Part shown: in pieces, positions 10,690 through 20,609 of the stretch
Layout: the number at the start of each line of letters is the position of its first letter
How positions within the stretch are numbered: position 1 is the first letter of the stretch
DNA from: Globodera rostochiensis
Taxonomy: Eukaryota; Nematoda; Chromadorea; Rhabditida; Heteroderidae
Direction: 5' to 3'
NCBI GenBank assembly: GCA_018350325.1
Contig: JAEVLN010000008.1
Span: forward strand, 3,429,794 to 3,493,793
DNA length: 64,000 bases
Program-made: the position numbers and the translations under genes
The notes under the pieces: generated by a model
The model's input: the letters and a program-made list of their open reading frames with translations, nothing else
What the model was told of the DNA's origin: nothing
Database searches by the model: none

Positions 10690-11625
10690 TAAAAGAAAGA
10701 AAGCGAATAATGGCGGTAAGGGGGGTGGGGAAGAAAGAATAAAATGGAGGGAAGGTGAAAAGAAGAGGCAAGGAGGGGAGGGGGAAGGAAGAGAAGTTAG
10801 GGGGAGAACGCAAGAGGAGAACGGAAGGGAAGAAATTAAAGGAAGAAAAGAAGAGAGCAAAAAAGGTGAGGGGAGGAAAGAGGAGGAGAAGAGAGGAATG
10901 GAAGAAAGGAACTGAAAGAAGGAACAGAAGGAAGGAAGGAGATGAAGAGAAGGAAGAAAAGAAGAGAAGAAGGGGGGGGGGGAAGGAAGGAAGGGGAGGA
11001 GAGAGGAAAAAAGGTGAGCGGATGAAAGGAAGAGATGAACGTAAGAAAAGAGGGGAATGGAAGAAAAGAACAGAAGGATGGAAGAGATGAACGGAAGGAA
11101 GAAAGGAAGAGAAGAGGGAGGTGAGGAAGGGAGGGAAGGAAGAGAAGAAGGGAGTTGAGCAAGGGAGGGAAGGAAGAGAGGAAAAAGATGAGGGGAGGAA
11201 AGGAAAAGATGAACGTAAGAAAAGAGGGGAATGGAAGAAAGGAACGGAAAAAAGGAAGGAAGGAAGAGATGAACGGAAAGAAGAAAGGAAGAGAAGAAGT
11301 GAGGTGAGGAAGAGATGGAAGGAAGAGAGGAAAAAAGGTGTGCGGAAGAAAGTGAGCGGGGAGAAAGGAAGAGATGAACGGAAGAAAGAGATGAACGGAA
11401 GGAAGAGAAGAAGGGAGTTGAGGAAGGGAGGAAAGGAACAGAGGAAAAAAAGGTGAGGAAGGAAGGAAGGGAAGCCAGGAAAAAAGGTGAGCGGGGGGAA
11501 AGGAAGAGATGAACGGAAGAAAGAGGGGAATGGAAGAAAGGAACGAAGGAGGGAAGAGATGAACGGAAGGAAGAAAGGAAGAGAAGAGGGAGGTGAGGAA
11601 GGGAGGGAAGGAAGAAGCCTGGTAG
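10690..11625. repeat. About 0.9-kb polypurine tract (GGAA/GAGA rich)
   Basis: The plus strand is almost entirely A and G with units such as GGAAGGAAGAGATGAACGG. Long frames on either strand (S/P/F-rich on minus, K/E/R-rich on plus) result from composition. It abuts the left edge of duplication copy B at about 11632. Such tracts can form triplex DNA. Confidence 0.93.
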
Positions 11626-11713
11626 AGGGCATGATCAGGTCTAGGATTTTTCAAACCGGTCTCTATGCGCAACAAATATTTTTAATTCTTCATTTTTAAC
11701 TTTGAATTTTCAG

Positions 11714-12472
11714 GGTTTTCGCCACTTTTCCTCGCGGCAAGGCAAGGCCATTTGGAGGTGTGCAAAGCGTTGGTCGCCAAAGGCGCTTCTTTCAACGGGG
11801 AGTCGAATAACGGCTTCTCGCCGTGGTTGGAAGCGTGCGCAAGAGGCAATTTGCACATCGGTCAGTTTTCCACCAACATTTTTTAGAATAAATATTACAA
11901 AATAATCAATTCAAATTCACTCAATTTTTGAAATTTTTACATAATTACAGTCAAATTCTTCATGGCAAATGGCCAGGACATCGAATTTACGTATAGCGAC
12001 GACGGTGCCACCGGCTTAATGTACGCCTCTCGTGAAGGGAAGGCAAATGTTGTGCGCTTTTTGCTGTCGCAGGGCGCGCGGACTGATCGGACGGATGCCA
12101 AAGGTGAGGGAATGTTCCGCCGCGATGCGGTTTCTGATTCACTTTTCTGCGTTCTTGGACCATTTAAGATCAAAAATTCAAAATTTTCCTACCGGCACCG
12201 CCGATCCACCCCGCCCCCCCCCCCAAACTGATCCAAAAAATCCTGCCAATTTTTGTAAATTTTCTGATTTTTTGCCAAAAAGTACGGAATTCCGCACTCA
12301 AAAATATGTCGGAAATCCGGTTACATCCCTGGAATGGACGCCTTTTGACCGTTATAAGAGGAAAAGCTCTGTTTAAGGATTCACGGCACTGAACGAGGCT
12401 TTTGAAAATGGACACGAGGAAATTGTAGTAATTTTTCTCTGCATTAATCAGCGCGAAGCTGAAGAATTTTGA
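11714..12472 (+). pseudogene. Ankyrin gene fragment (last three exons)
   Basis: Exons 11714-11860, 11951-12103 and 12378-12472 match the last three exons of the ankyrin gene at 4861-5699 almost base for base, with GT-AG sites kept. There is no upstream exon or start codon because the duplication begins just before, so it is probably a non-functional fragment. Its last exon reads on to EAEEF-stop because it lacks the four extra bases (ATGC) found in copy A, so it may preserve the ancestral C terminus. The intron before the last exon keeps only the right part of the MITE intact at 5263-5579. Confidence 0.78.
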
Positions 12473-13242
12473 CATTTTTTTTAAATCTTTTGAATACAAT
12501 AAAATAAAAGATTTATTTAAAATTGAATTCACTTGCTTGGGCAAACTTTCTGAAAATTTTAATGATATTTTAAGAGAATCGATAGAGCACTCAACTTTGA
12601 ATGGCGGGGGGAGTTCGGGCACCGCAATACAGCATTAAAAAATAAAATTTCAAAAATTTTCGCATTTTAGACTCTCATTAAATACTTTGGCGCTTTCCGA
12701 CCCCCTCCCAGAACGCAAAAATTGAAAAAATGTTGACCAATTTTCTTTACAAATGTCCTTAAAATCTTTGAATTTCGGCGCCGCCTATCGGCACCGTCGG
12801 GCCATCCCTATCTCTAAAAACCCTTAAAAAAGAAAGCCGGGGATAGTATTACTTTATCCTTTGGATTTTCGTAAAATGTGCCACGAAAATAGGGATTTGG
12901 AGGATGCCCAAAAGTTCCACGTCAGCTTACCCGCTGAAGGCAGGCCCTGTGATATGCAAAGTGCAATTCAGATTTATCGACCAATATCTCTGCTTCTTTG
13001 GCCATTTACTCTGCCTTGGCGCTTCTTCTATACATTAAGCCATAATGCTTCAATTCCCCCCCCTTGCCAACATTGGCATAAACGGGGGGCCCAAATGCTC
13101 CATTTTTGGCATATACCTATCTTTGTCGAAGTAAGGCAATGTATATGTAAATAATAAAATAGATGTGACGTGCCATCAATTTTCTTTCCATCTTTTTCAA
13201 AGGAATCAATTCGCATTGTTTCTTTTAGGGGGAGGGCCAATC

Positions 13243-13389
13243 ATGCCAATGCCAATGCCAATGCCAATGAACGCGTAAATGCCAACAAATTCTCTCGCGT
13301 CCCCCCCCCCCCCACTCTCTTTGCTGGCAATGCTTTCTAAGCCAGCGATTAAAGCCGTATAAAAGCGTTGGTAAATGCAGCAGAATGCC
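13243..13389 (+). promoter_or_regulatory. Promoter of SPRY gene B: six ATGCCA motifs and TATA box
   Basis: ATGCCA is in perfect 6-bp tandem at 13243, 13249, 13255 and 13261, then at 13279 and 13384. TATAAAAG is at 13358-13365. Relative to copy A one near-match has become exact, so the promoter signal persists although the coding region is interrupted. Confidence 0.72.
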
Positions 13390-13423
13390 ATCATTCAAAA
13401 CTATTCAATTTTATTGCCTCAAA

Positions 13424-14879
13424 ATGGGCACCGTCCTTTATTTGGCCGCAATTTGCTTCGTCGTGGCCGCTATTCAGCTGAAGACGGGTCAGAAAAATTC
13501 TTTGGCAATTAAAATTTGGCGCAATAAACAATATTTTTTTCTTAATAATAAAAATTTATTTTAAATATGCAAATATTTTAACTTATTTCCTACTCACGTA
13601 GAGAATTCAGATGCATCGCCGCCAGAAACATCAAACGAAAATTCAGGTAGAATGATTAATTTGATTTAAAAAATACACAAATCTCAAAGATCCGTGTATC
13701 AAATATGGTATAAAAAAGCATTTCCATGCAATTAAATTAAAAATAATAAATACAATTATTAGGGCTAACCACTGACAATCAATGGGATTCCGATGCCGCT
13801 GCATGTCACGAGGATCTCAAACTCTCTGAACGCCAGGGCGAGTAACTGTACTTATTTTGTATCAGAAATGTACTGATTTGTCAGAAATGCACTGATTTCA
13901 GCTTGGCGTACTGATTTCAGGAAAATTCGTATTTTTTGGACCAATTTCCTTAACAATGAGTCGAAAATCCAAAAATTTCCCCGGCGGCGCCTATCGGCAC
14001 CGCCGTACCCCTTCTATTCTTAAAAACCCCTTCAAAAAAGATATTTTAAGAACTTTTTTTTAAATGTACTGATTTTTGACCCTAAAATCTGATAGTTTCA
14101 GTGAAGTCTAATGTACTGATTTTGAAAAATTTTAGTTACGCCCCCTGCTAAACGCAAAAAAGCCACACACTCTGAGCCCAAACAATTGGTTGTCGAACAT
14201 ACGAGAGAGTATTCGAGCAGTAAACTTTTGTATCGCTCTGTCTTCGCTGTTGAGCAAATTCCAAAATCTGGAATTTTCTATTACGAAGTGAAAATTAAAA
14301 TGAAAGGATGGTAAAAACTTATAAATATTGTACAAAGAAAACAATTTTTCTGAGCTCGGAAATATTTCATATATTTAGTCTCGATGTTTACATTGGACTC
14401 GCCACAAAACAAATGGAATTGAACGAAGGTGTTGGACCTCCTAAAGACACTTACGCTTACGATAGCAGTGGCATTATTTGGGGTCACGAGGTCAAGGGAT
14501 GTAAGCACGTCAACAAGAGACCGTACATCAAAAATGAACCGTTTAAAGGCGGCCAAGTCGTCGGGTGCGGCGTGAATTTGAAAAACGGGAAAATCTTTTA
14601 CACACTGGACGGAGGTGAGACACAAGAGAAGGGGTAAATTAAGGGCATTTTAGTTTTAATTGGTGTACATCATATTGCTGAATTTGTTAATTATTTTTGC
14701 TTAATTTTTAAGAAATTTTAATCGCCGGTTTGTCTGTTGATGCCAATTTGCCCTTGTTTCCATGCGTAACGTTGACTAATAAGGGCCAGAAAATTGAAGC
14801 CAACTTTGGACCGGACTTCCTATTCAAGCTTGAGAAACTGAAAAACTTGAAACTGAAAAACTTGAAACTGAAAAACTAG
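13424..14879 (+). pseudogene. Secreted SPRY gene B, exon 3 disrupted by a hAT-like element
   Basis: Exons are 13424-13487 (signal peptide identical to A), 13602-13646, 13763-13833 continuing after the insert at 14148-14310, 14379-14614 and 14713-14879. The element at 13834-14147 splits exon 3 and brings an in-frame stop within a few codons (GEstop), so the SPRY domain cannot be reached by simple translation. Only one remnant of the KRKK repeat is present. The SPRY part ([35 protein letters not shown]) remains open and keeps its splice sites, suggesting the break is recent. Splicing out of the element cannot be excluded but I see no suitable site pair. The tail has extra K/L/N repeats compared with A. 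Confidence 0.85.
13834..14147. mobile_element. 314-bp hAT-like MITE inside SPRY gene B exon 3
   Basis: It begins CAGGGCGAGTAACT and ends AGTTACGCCCCCTG; the flanks CTGAACGC and CTAAACGC match 7 of 8. It contains the GC hairpin module at 13981-14006. Copy A has no insertion here. Confidence 0.88.
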
Positions 14880-15407
14880 AGAAACTGAAAACCGAGTAGT
14901 TATGATTTTGCTGTTGAGACTTTCGATCGTTTATCATTTTTTTTGGTGTTGGACAAAAAAACATTTTTATTCATTCATTTTGTTTTTGCATTTGTAAACT
15001 AACTTTTTGGGGTTTCTTGTAAAGATTTATTCAAATTCAGCAAAGTTTAGCTATCTATTAATTGTATAGCTCAGAGTAGTACACGGTTTCATTGGGTATA
15101 CGGTAGCTACAGTATACGGTAACTACAGTCTTACTGTACTACCGTATATTCATTGTAACCAAAACCAAGCAATGCTAAAACCGATGCATTTAAAGAGCGA
15201 CTTTTTTTGTAAAGACAATCCAACCGAAGTGGACAATCGGACAATAAAGACAATCCAACAGAAGTGGACAATCGGACCAAACGAAAAAAACAAATTCTAT
15301 GCTCATTACCTGAAGCAGCAATTTTTATGAAAAAAGAAGCCTTGACCGACACCAAATAAAAGCAAAAAGTTCTTTTTTTTGTACATTAATTCAGCAGCAG
15401 AGGAGGG

Positions 15408-15939
15408 AACGGGTCGTTTCGGCGCCCACGTTTCGGCGCCAGCATGGAACATTTTTAAGAGAGTCAGACGGCGAGAGTAATTTGGACATCAACGCACCCC
15501 ATCTAAAAATTGTTTTAGTTACTTTTTTGAAAATTTTATTAATTGCTAGCAATGCCACGAAGAAATTCCAAAATGAGGTGAAGTTGGTTGTGCTGTGATG
15601 ATCGTTTTTCACACCGTACTATTTTACATCAATTACTGGTCCATTATTTTTTGCCTAGGCCTAAGCCTAAGCCTAACGAACCCCAAAGCTTAGGCTTAGT
15701 AGGCCTAACCGACATTTTGAAAAATCCTGGATCTGGATTTTATGTATAATACATCTGCTCCATATTGTAAAAATTATAGGCATTATGAAATGGGTATATT
15801 TTTTCGCTTAAAAAAAGAAACAAGAAAAATTCAAAGGCTTTACTACATATTTTTCACATTGTTTTATTTGGCGCCGAAACGTACCCGGCGCCGAAACGTA
15901 TCCGGCGCCGAAACGTGAGCGCCGAAACGACCCCCACTC
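15408..15939. mobile_element. Foldback element with GGCGCCGAAACGT word arms
   Basis: The left arm (about 15410-15445) and right arm (about 15870-15930) are inverted arrays of GGCGCCGAAACG-type words. GCAGAGGAGGG flanks both sides (15397-15407 and 15940-15950), an 11-bp direct repeat. The interior carries a short TTAGGC-type fragment (15656-15705). Confidence 0.75.
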
Positions 15940-16142
15940 GCAGAGGAGGGCATCACCAATTATTGTGTTTTTTTTATTTAATCGAATTTCTGTTTAAATT
16001 TCATTCATCAAATTCGCTCCGTCTCATTCACTTGTTGGGCTCACTTGGACCTGCCTTTTCGTCATCCATTCTCAAAATAAGAAACTCAACTCATCTGCGA
16101 GAAAATAGAACGGACCCCAATTCGTTTTTTGTCTATATAAAC

Positions 16143-17394
16143 CAGGGTTCGTAACTAAAATTTTTCAAAAAAAGGACAGTGAAGGTCAAAAAAAAAGATT
16201 TTGCTGGCATTTTGCTTGCAAAAAAAAGGACACTTTACAAAATGTTCAAAAATGCAGTAAATTTTTATTTTTTGCATGAAATTTGAGTTTTTAACCATAT
16301 TTCTCTTCACCGACAATTTTTCTTAGCATTTGGGGTTGGAAATTGCTCCAATATTTTCGAAAATTTTGCCGATTTTCGATTTTCAAAAATGCAATTTTTT
16401 GCGAATTCTCCTTTAGTAGGGGGGGGGGGGGTCGGCGGTGCCGATAGGCGCCGCCGAGAAATTTTTTTTTTTTGATTTTCGACTCGATTTGCTAAGAAAA
16501 TTGGTCCAAAAATTCGAATTATCCTGAAAATCAGATCAGAATTTGGATAAAACTGAACAAATATTGTTGCATTTTGGACATTTTTCAAGCGAAAATTCAA
16601 AAAAGAATGCACAGCGTTTCATTTTTGCATTTTATTACCGTTAAGGAAGACAGTGTACTCTCTCGCTTTTCCCTCTCTTTCTCTAACCGTTCTCTTCTTT
16701 TGGCGTTCTCTCTCATCTTTTTTAATAATTATTTTGACCATCGCGTACTTCGAACACAAGAATTTTTGATTGAACACACCGATTTTCCTAATTTTTTGCA
16801 CAGAGCTCACTAATATAATGGCCAATAGCAAGGAATCTATCCCATTTTTCAAATCATCCTCTGGATACCACTTTTTCAGCAAATAGTGAAAAATTAAAAT
16901 TTTTTATTAAAAATGAGCACGAATTTTAAAATTGGGATTGAGAAAAGGGAGGCAAAACGCCAAAAGAGGAAGGAGGAGCGCCGATCATCTGGGCAGCGAA
17001 TGAATTTTGTCCGACATTTTCTTATTTCAGTTTTAAATTTTACAATTTTAGTATTTAAATTATTCAGTCGACAACTAATGTGAGTTGTTGTCTGTTAGCG
17101 TGTTTTGGGGGCGGGTTAAAATATTTTTGAATTTAGTGCATTTTTTATTTATTTTCTTTTCGCGTCGAAACTCTTGGCGAAAGGGTTCAGCGGTAATAAT
17201 ATGCAAAAATGAAACGCTGTGAGAATGCGAAAAATGCTTGAAAATTAACAAATTTGGCTATCTGTCTAGAGATTAATTCAATATTTAAACGAAAATTCTT
17301 CAAAAAGCTCCAGAAATCACAAATAAAGGACAAAAAAGTATGTGTACCCCAAATAAAGTACAAATCTTTAAAAAAAGGACAGTTACGAACCCTG
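16143..17394. mobile_element. 1.25-kb hAT-like element with nested insert
   Basis: The ends are CAGGGTTCGTAACT and its inverse AGTTACGAACCCTG. The putative 8-bp flanks match only 5 of 8, so either it is old or the duplication is lost. It has the GC hairpin module in reverse orientation (16432-16457) and a second complete element inside (16610-17221). Confidence 0.72.
16610..17221. mobile_element. 612-bp nested element with CACAGCG ends and 6-bp duplication
   Basis: The ends begin CACAGCGTTTCATTTTTGCA and end with the inverse; the terminal repeats continue about 30 bp to CGGTAAT. AGAATG flanks both sides (16604-16609 and 17222-17227). The interior has a CTCTCTCG/TTTCTCTAAC pyrimidine tract also seen at 43130-43185. 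I cannot assign a superfamily with confidence. Confidence 0.8.
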
Positions 17395-17752
17395 ATTTAC
17401 ATATGTATCTCAAAGAAAAAACAAAAATCATTAAACTGCTGTATTACATATATTTGAGAGTGTTTTTGTTTGTTTATGGGTCTGTTTTAGCGGGAAAATG
17501 TGATTTAAATTTTTCGCGTAAAACCAAAATTTGATTGTGTTGTCAGCGTTAGTTAAAAAATTTCGATTTCATTTCTCCCGAAAAAAAATCCGAAAAATAA
17601 CTCCATTTCACTAAATATTTAATTATCTTTTTATATATAAATCCGTTTCCCCTAACAATTAGGCGCCTAATTTCACCCAAAAAACCCTTCAAATTTGCTA
17701 ATTTTTGCAAATATCATAACCATAAAATTGTACTATTTATCATATTTTGACG
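17395..17752. other. Upstream region of the SANT gene
   Basis: AT-rich, with no gene recognised. It should hold the promoter of the gene starting at 17753, but no clear TATA or initiator stands out. Confidence 0.4.
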
Positions 17753-20056
17753 ATGAATGCCCAAAAATTGGTCGACTACTCGCTGAGCGCGTCCGAAATT
17801 GAGGACGCGTCGGAGTTGACGCCCATCCAATTCCGGGGCAAGCGCGTCCACCGGTACATTATCCGGTCGCCTTCCGTCGATTTGGCTGGCCCATTGGAGC
17901 AACAACCGACGACAAAAGTCAACAAAAAGGTTTGTCGTTGAGCCCTTTTTATTGCAAAAGTTTTCAGGGATTGGGGGGGGGGACAATTTTTGGAGATCAA
18001 AGTGGAAAATTGTAAAGAAAATTGCTCTACTTTTTGTGTGGTATAGTTAGTCTGATGGCGCCAGACAAAAATTTCGGCAAAAATATAGTCCCGATGGTCA
18101 CCTACATTTTTGAAAAAATAAATTTTTTTTTCAAAAAGATTTTTTAGGCCTTTACATTGCCGTTGAATCTAAAAAACTGCCCTCAGTTTTGACTGATCGA
18201 ATTTATGAATTAGCGGCTCATTTGTTAAATAAGATTTACAATTTTTAGAATATTAAACCAATTTTGCCCAAATTTTCGTTTATTTTTTATTTTTTTTTTT
18301 TGCTTTGGTTTACATTATTGGGAGTTTTTGGGGGGTGTATAACTCAACATTCCATTTATATCTTTGCCGAGTCCACAGGGCTCTAATGTAATTCCGTCCC
18401 TTAAGAAAGACATCAAAAAGCATTTTGGGACCACCCGCACATTCACCACCTCCACTTCTTCATCAACATCGCAGAAGACGACGACGACCACCGCCGGTGG
18501 TGGTGCTGCTGCAAATGCCATGGCACAACCGCCATCGCTGGCATCGACGACAACATTTGGCGCCTCCCGGTCGCCGTCCGTCGATTTGGGCTCATTGGGC
18601 CGAATGGTGGCCGAACGCGAGGAGGCCCTGGGCCGGGACAAGCCGAGAGCGAAGAAGCGATGGACAGCGGACGAGACCAAAAAGTTGAAGGTACGTCGTC
18701 CCCATGTGCTTCTGTTGGTTTAGTTGGTGTTGGTTAAATTTCTGGACAGAAATGGACGTTTAGGCGCAACGGTTGAGTGTGAAAGTGCACCAAAACTTCA
18801 ACTTTTGATAAGAATTTAAAAATTTCTCTAAAAAAGAGTCAGTCCACTGAGAAAATCATTTTTTAGAAGAAAAAAAACCCGCATTTTTTGACCCGGTCCG
18901 GGTCTGATAGTCCGCACCAGGGACGTAGCCAGGGGGGTGGGGGGGGGGGAACCCCCCCCCCCCCCCCCCGAAATGAAATTTGAAAAAAAAAAACAACACT
19001 TTTACAACTTTTTGATCAATTTTCTTAACAAATTGCCATCAAAAATCAAAAAAATTTTCCCGGCGGGGGCCGCTCCTGCCGCTCAAATGGGAATACCATC
19101 TGAGCGCCGCGCTCAGATGGATCAATTCCCCCCCTCCGAAATTTTTTTCTAGCTACGTCCCTGGTCCGCACTAATGTTTATTGTAGCAAAAAAACGCCAT
19201 GGAAGTAGTAAAAAAAATGTTTTTTTAAATAATTCATAATAAAACTCGAGGGGTTTGACAATTAATTTTAAATATTGTGGATTTATGTGCTTATTCGTTT
19301 AGCTTGCGCTCAAAATTGCGGGCGACCCGACCACTGACGAGACTTGGGAGCTGATCAGCAGGTTTAACCATTTTTAAGTGTTATTTTCTGAAAACCATTT
19401 TAAATTGAAAACAAAACACGAAAACTCTCAAAATTTTATTCTTTTTCCCCTCGCAGATCCATCGGTGGACATCGCACTGTGGACGAGTGCCGTGACCAAG
19501 CCGCAAAACAGCTTCGTTGGAAGCCGCCACCGCCGCCTCTTCTTCCGCCGGGGTCGAGCAGTACCAGCAGCTCAACCAATCAGCAAAAGGCGACGACGAC
19601 GTCCGACCGGAGCATTTCAGCCGGCACGCGCCAACGACGGAAGAGCCGCCGCAGCTCCGATGTGTACAGCAAATTCTTCCGGGAGAATGTCGATGTAAAT
19701 TAATTTATTTATTTTTTTTGTTTGATCCCTTAGGGGTTGATCAATTTGGGCAATTTATGGATGGTCCGCGGTTCAATAATGACACTTTTTGATCACCCTC
19801 TGAGTCATAGATCAAACTTATGATCAATTTTGGACGCAAAATTTTGTTTTATTGTAAATTTCTTTATTCCCAGATTTCGTTTGGCGAGCTGGACTTGGAC
19901 GACACGCTGATCAAGGCGGTGTTCACCACGCCGCCCGAGCAGGTCAAATGCATGCGCCGTCCGTTTATGCTCCGTCCGATCAATCCGCTGGAGGATGTTG
20001 AGGACAACAGTTGGGACAGCAGCAGCCCCGGCGGCGATGGTGGCCTTGGGCAATGA
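17753..20056 (+). CDS. SANT/Myb-domain protein resembling the C-terminal part of M18BP1/KNL-2
   Basis: Five exons (17753-17929, 18379-18690, 19303-19361, 19457-19694, 19874-20056) give 322 residues, all phases closing. The SANT domain spans about residues 154-205 across three exons: KRWTADETKKLKLAL, then TWELISR and GGHRTVDECRDQAAKQL. The HRTVDEC turn and an FTTPP motif after an acidic stretch near the C terminus (exon 5) resemble Mis18-binding protein 1, called KNL-2 in nematodes, a chromatin factor needed for CENP-A loading at centromeres. RSPSVDL occurs twice, once in exon 1 and once in exon 2. Known KNL-2 proteins are longer and carry an N-terminal SANTA domain; none is seen here, so this may be a shortened homologue or another SANT protein. 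AATAAA follows at about 20121. The start is the first ATG of an open exon with a strong GT donor. Confidence 0.68.
18918..19163. mobile_element. 246-bp hAT-like MITE in the SANT gene intron 2
   Basis: The ends are CAGGGACGTAGCC and its close inverse. GTCCGCAC flanks both sides (18910-18917 and 19164-19171), a perfect 8-bp duplication. Inside are G/C homopolymer runs. The related element at 47495 shares the GACGTAGCC core. Confidence 0.93.
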
Positions 20057-20609
20057 ATGGCGACGGGCGGACGGCGGCAAATTTTGACATTGAAATTTAT
20101 TTGTGTATTTTTGGACAACAAAAAATAAATTGTGCCTTTTTTTTGTGCTGTCATTTTATTTGCGTATGTATTGTATTGTATTACCTCTGACAATCTTAGA
20201 AGAAAAATAGCTGATTGGAAAAATCATTTTCTAACAAATTTTGTGCGTTTGGATCAATTTTATGGGAAGCATTTTGAACAAGAAAAACTGACGCTTTTAC
20301 AAAGAGGAACGTAAGGGCATCACGTTCTTTGAGTCCCCCCCCCCCTCCCCCAACTTTTAAATTCCTTTTTCCTACTTTATGGGTCAACATTTTGCTGGGA
20401 GCAAATAAAACATTCAAATTTATGATATAATGGCATTAATCCCCCCAAAAATGAATGCCCCTCCCCCCTTTTGGGTCAATATTTTACCATAAATTCTCCC
20501 CGGTGACCATTTTGTCCAAAAGGGTCCCTCCCCCCATGGTTTGAATCAAAAATTCAAATTTTACTTTTTAGCATTTTTGATCACAATTTTATATTTTTAA
20601 TTTCACAAA
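20057..20609. other. Spacer between the SANT gene and F-box-like gene 1
   Basis: Polyadenylation-type AATAAA near 20121 is followed by AT-rich DNA and C-rich runs (about 20335). No gene is seen. Confidence 0.5.

Larger units (their letters stand above)
11632..15300. repeat. Segmental duplication, copy B
   Basis: This is a close copy of 4785-8988 plus flank. The left edge falls inside a MITE, next to the polypurine tract. It contains a 3-exon ankyrin fragment, the conserved spacer and a second SPRY gene broken by a transposon. Confidence 0.9.

Noticed and set aside
10628..11675. Ser/Pro/Phe-rich minus-strand and Lys/Glu/Arg-rich plus-strand frames
   Set aside because: They arise from the polypurine tract composition; no homology or gene structure.
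18425..18688. Alternative His/Pro/Arg-rich frame over SANT gene exon 2
   Set aside because: Its frame does not fit the splice phases of the flanking exons.
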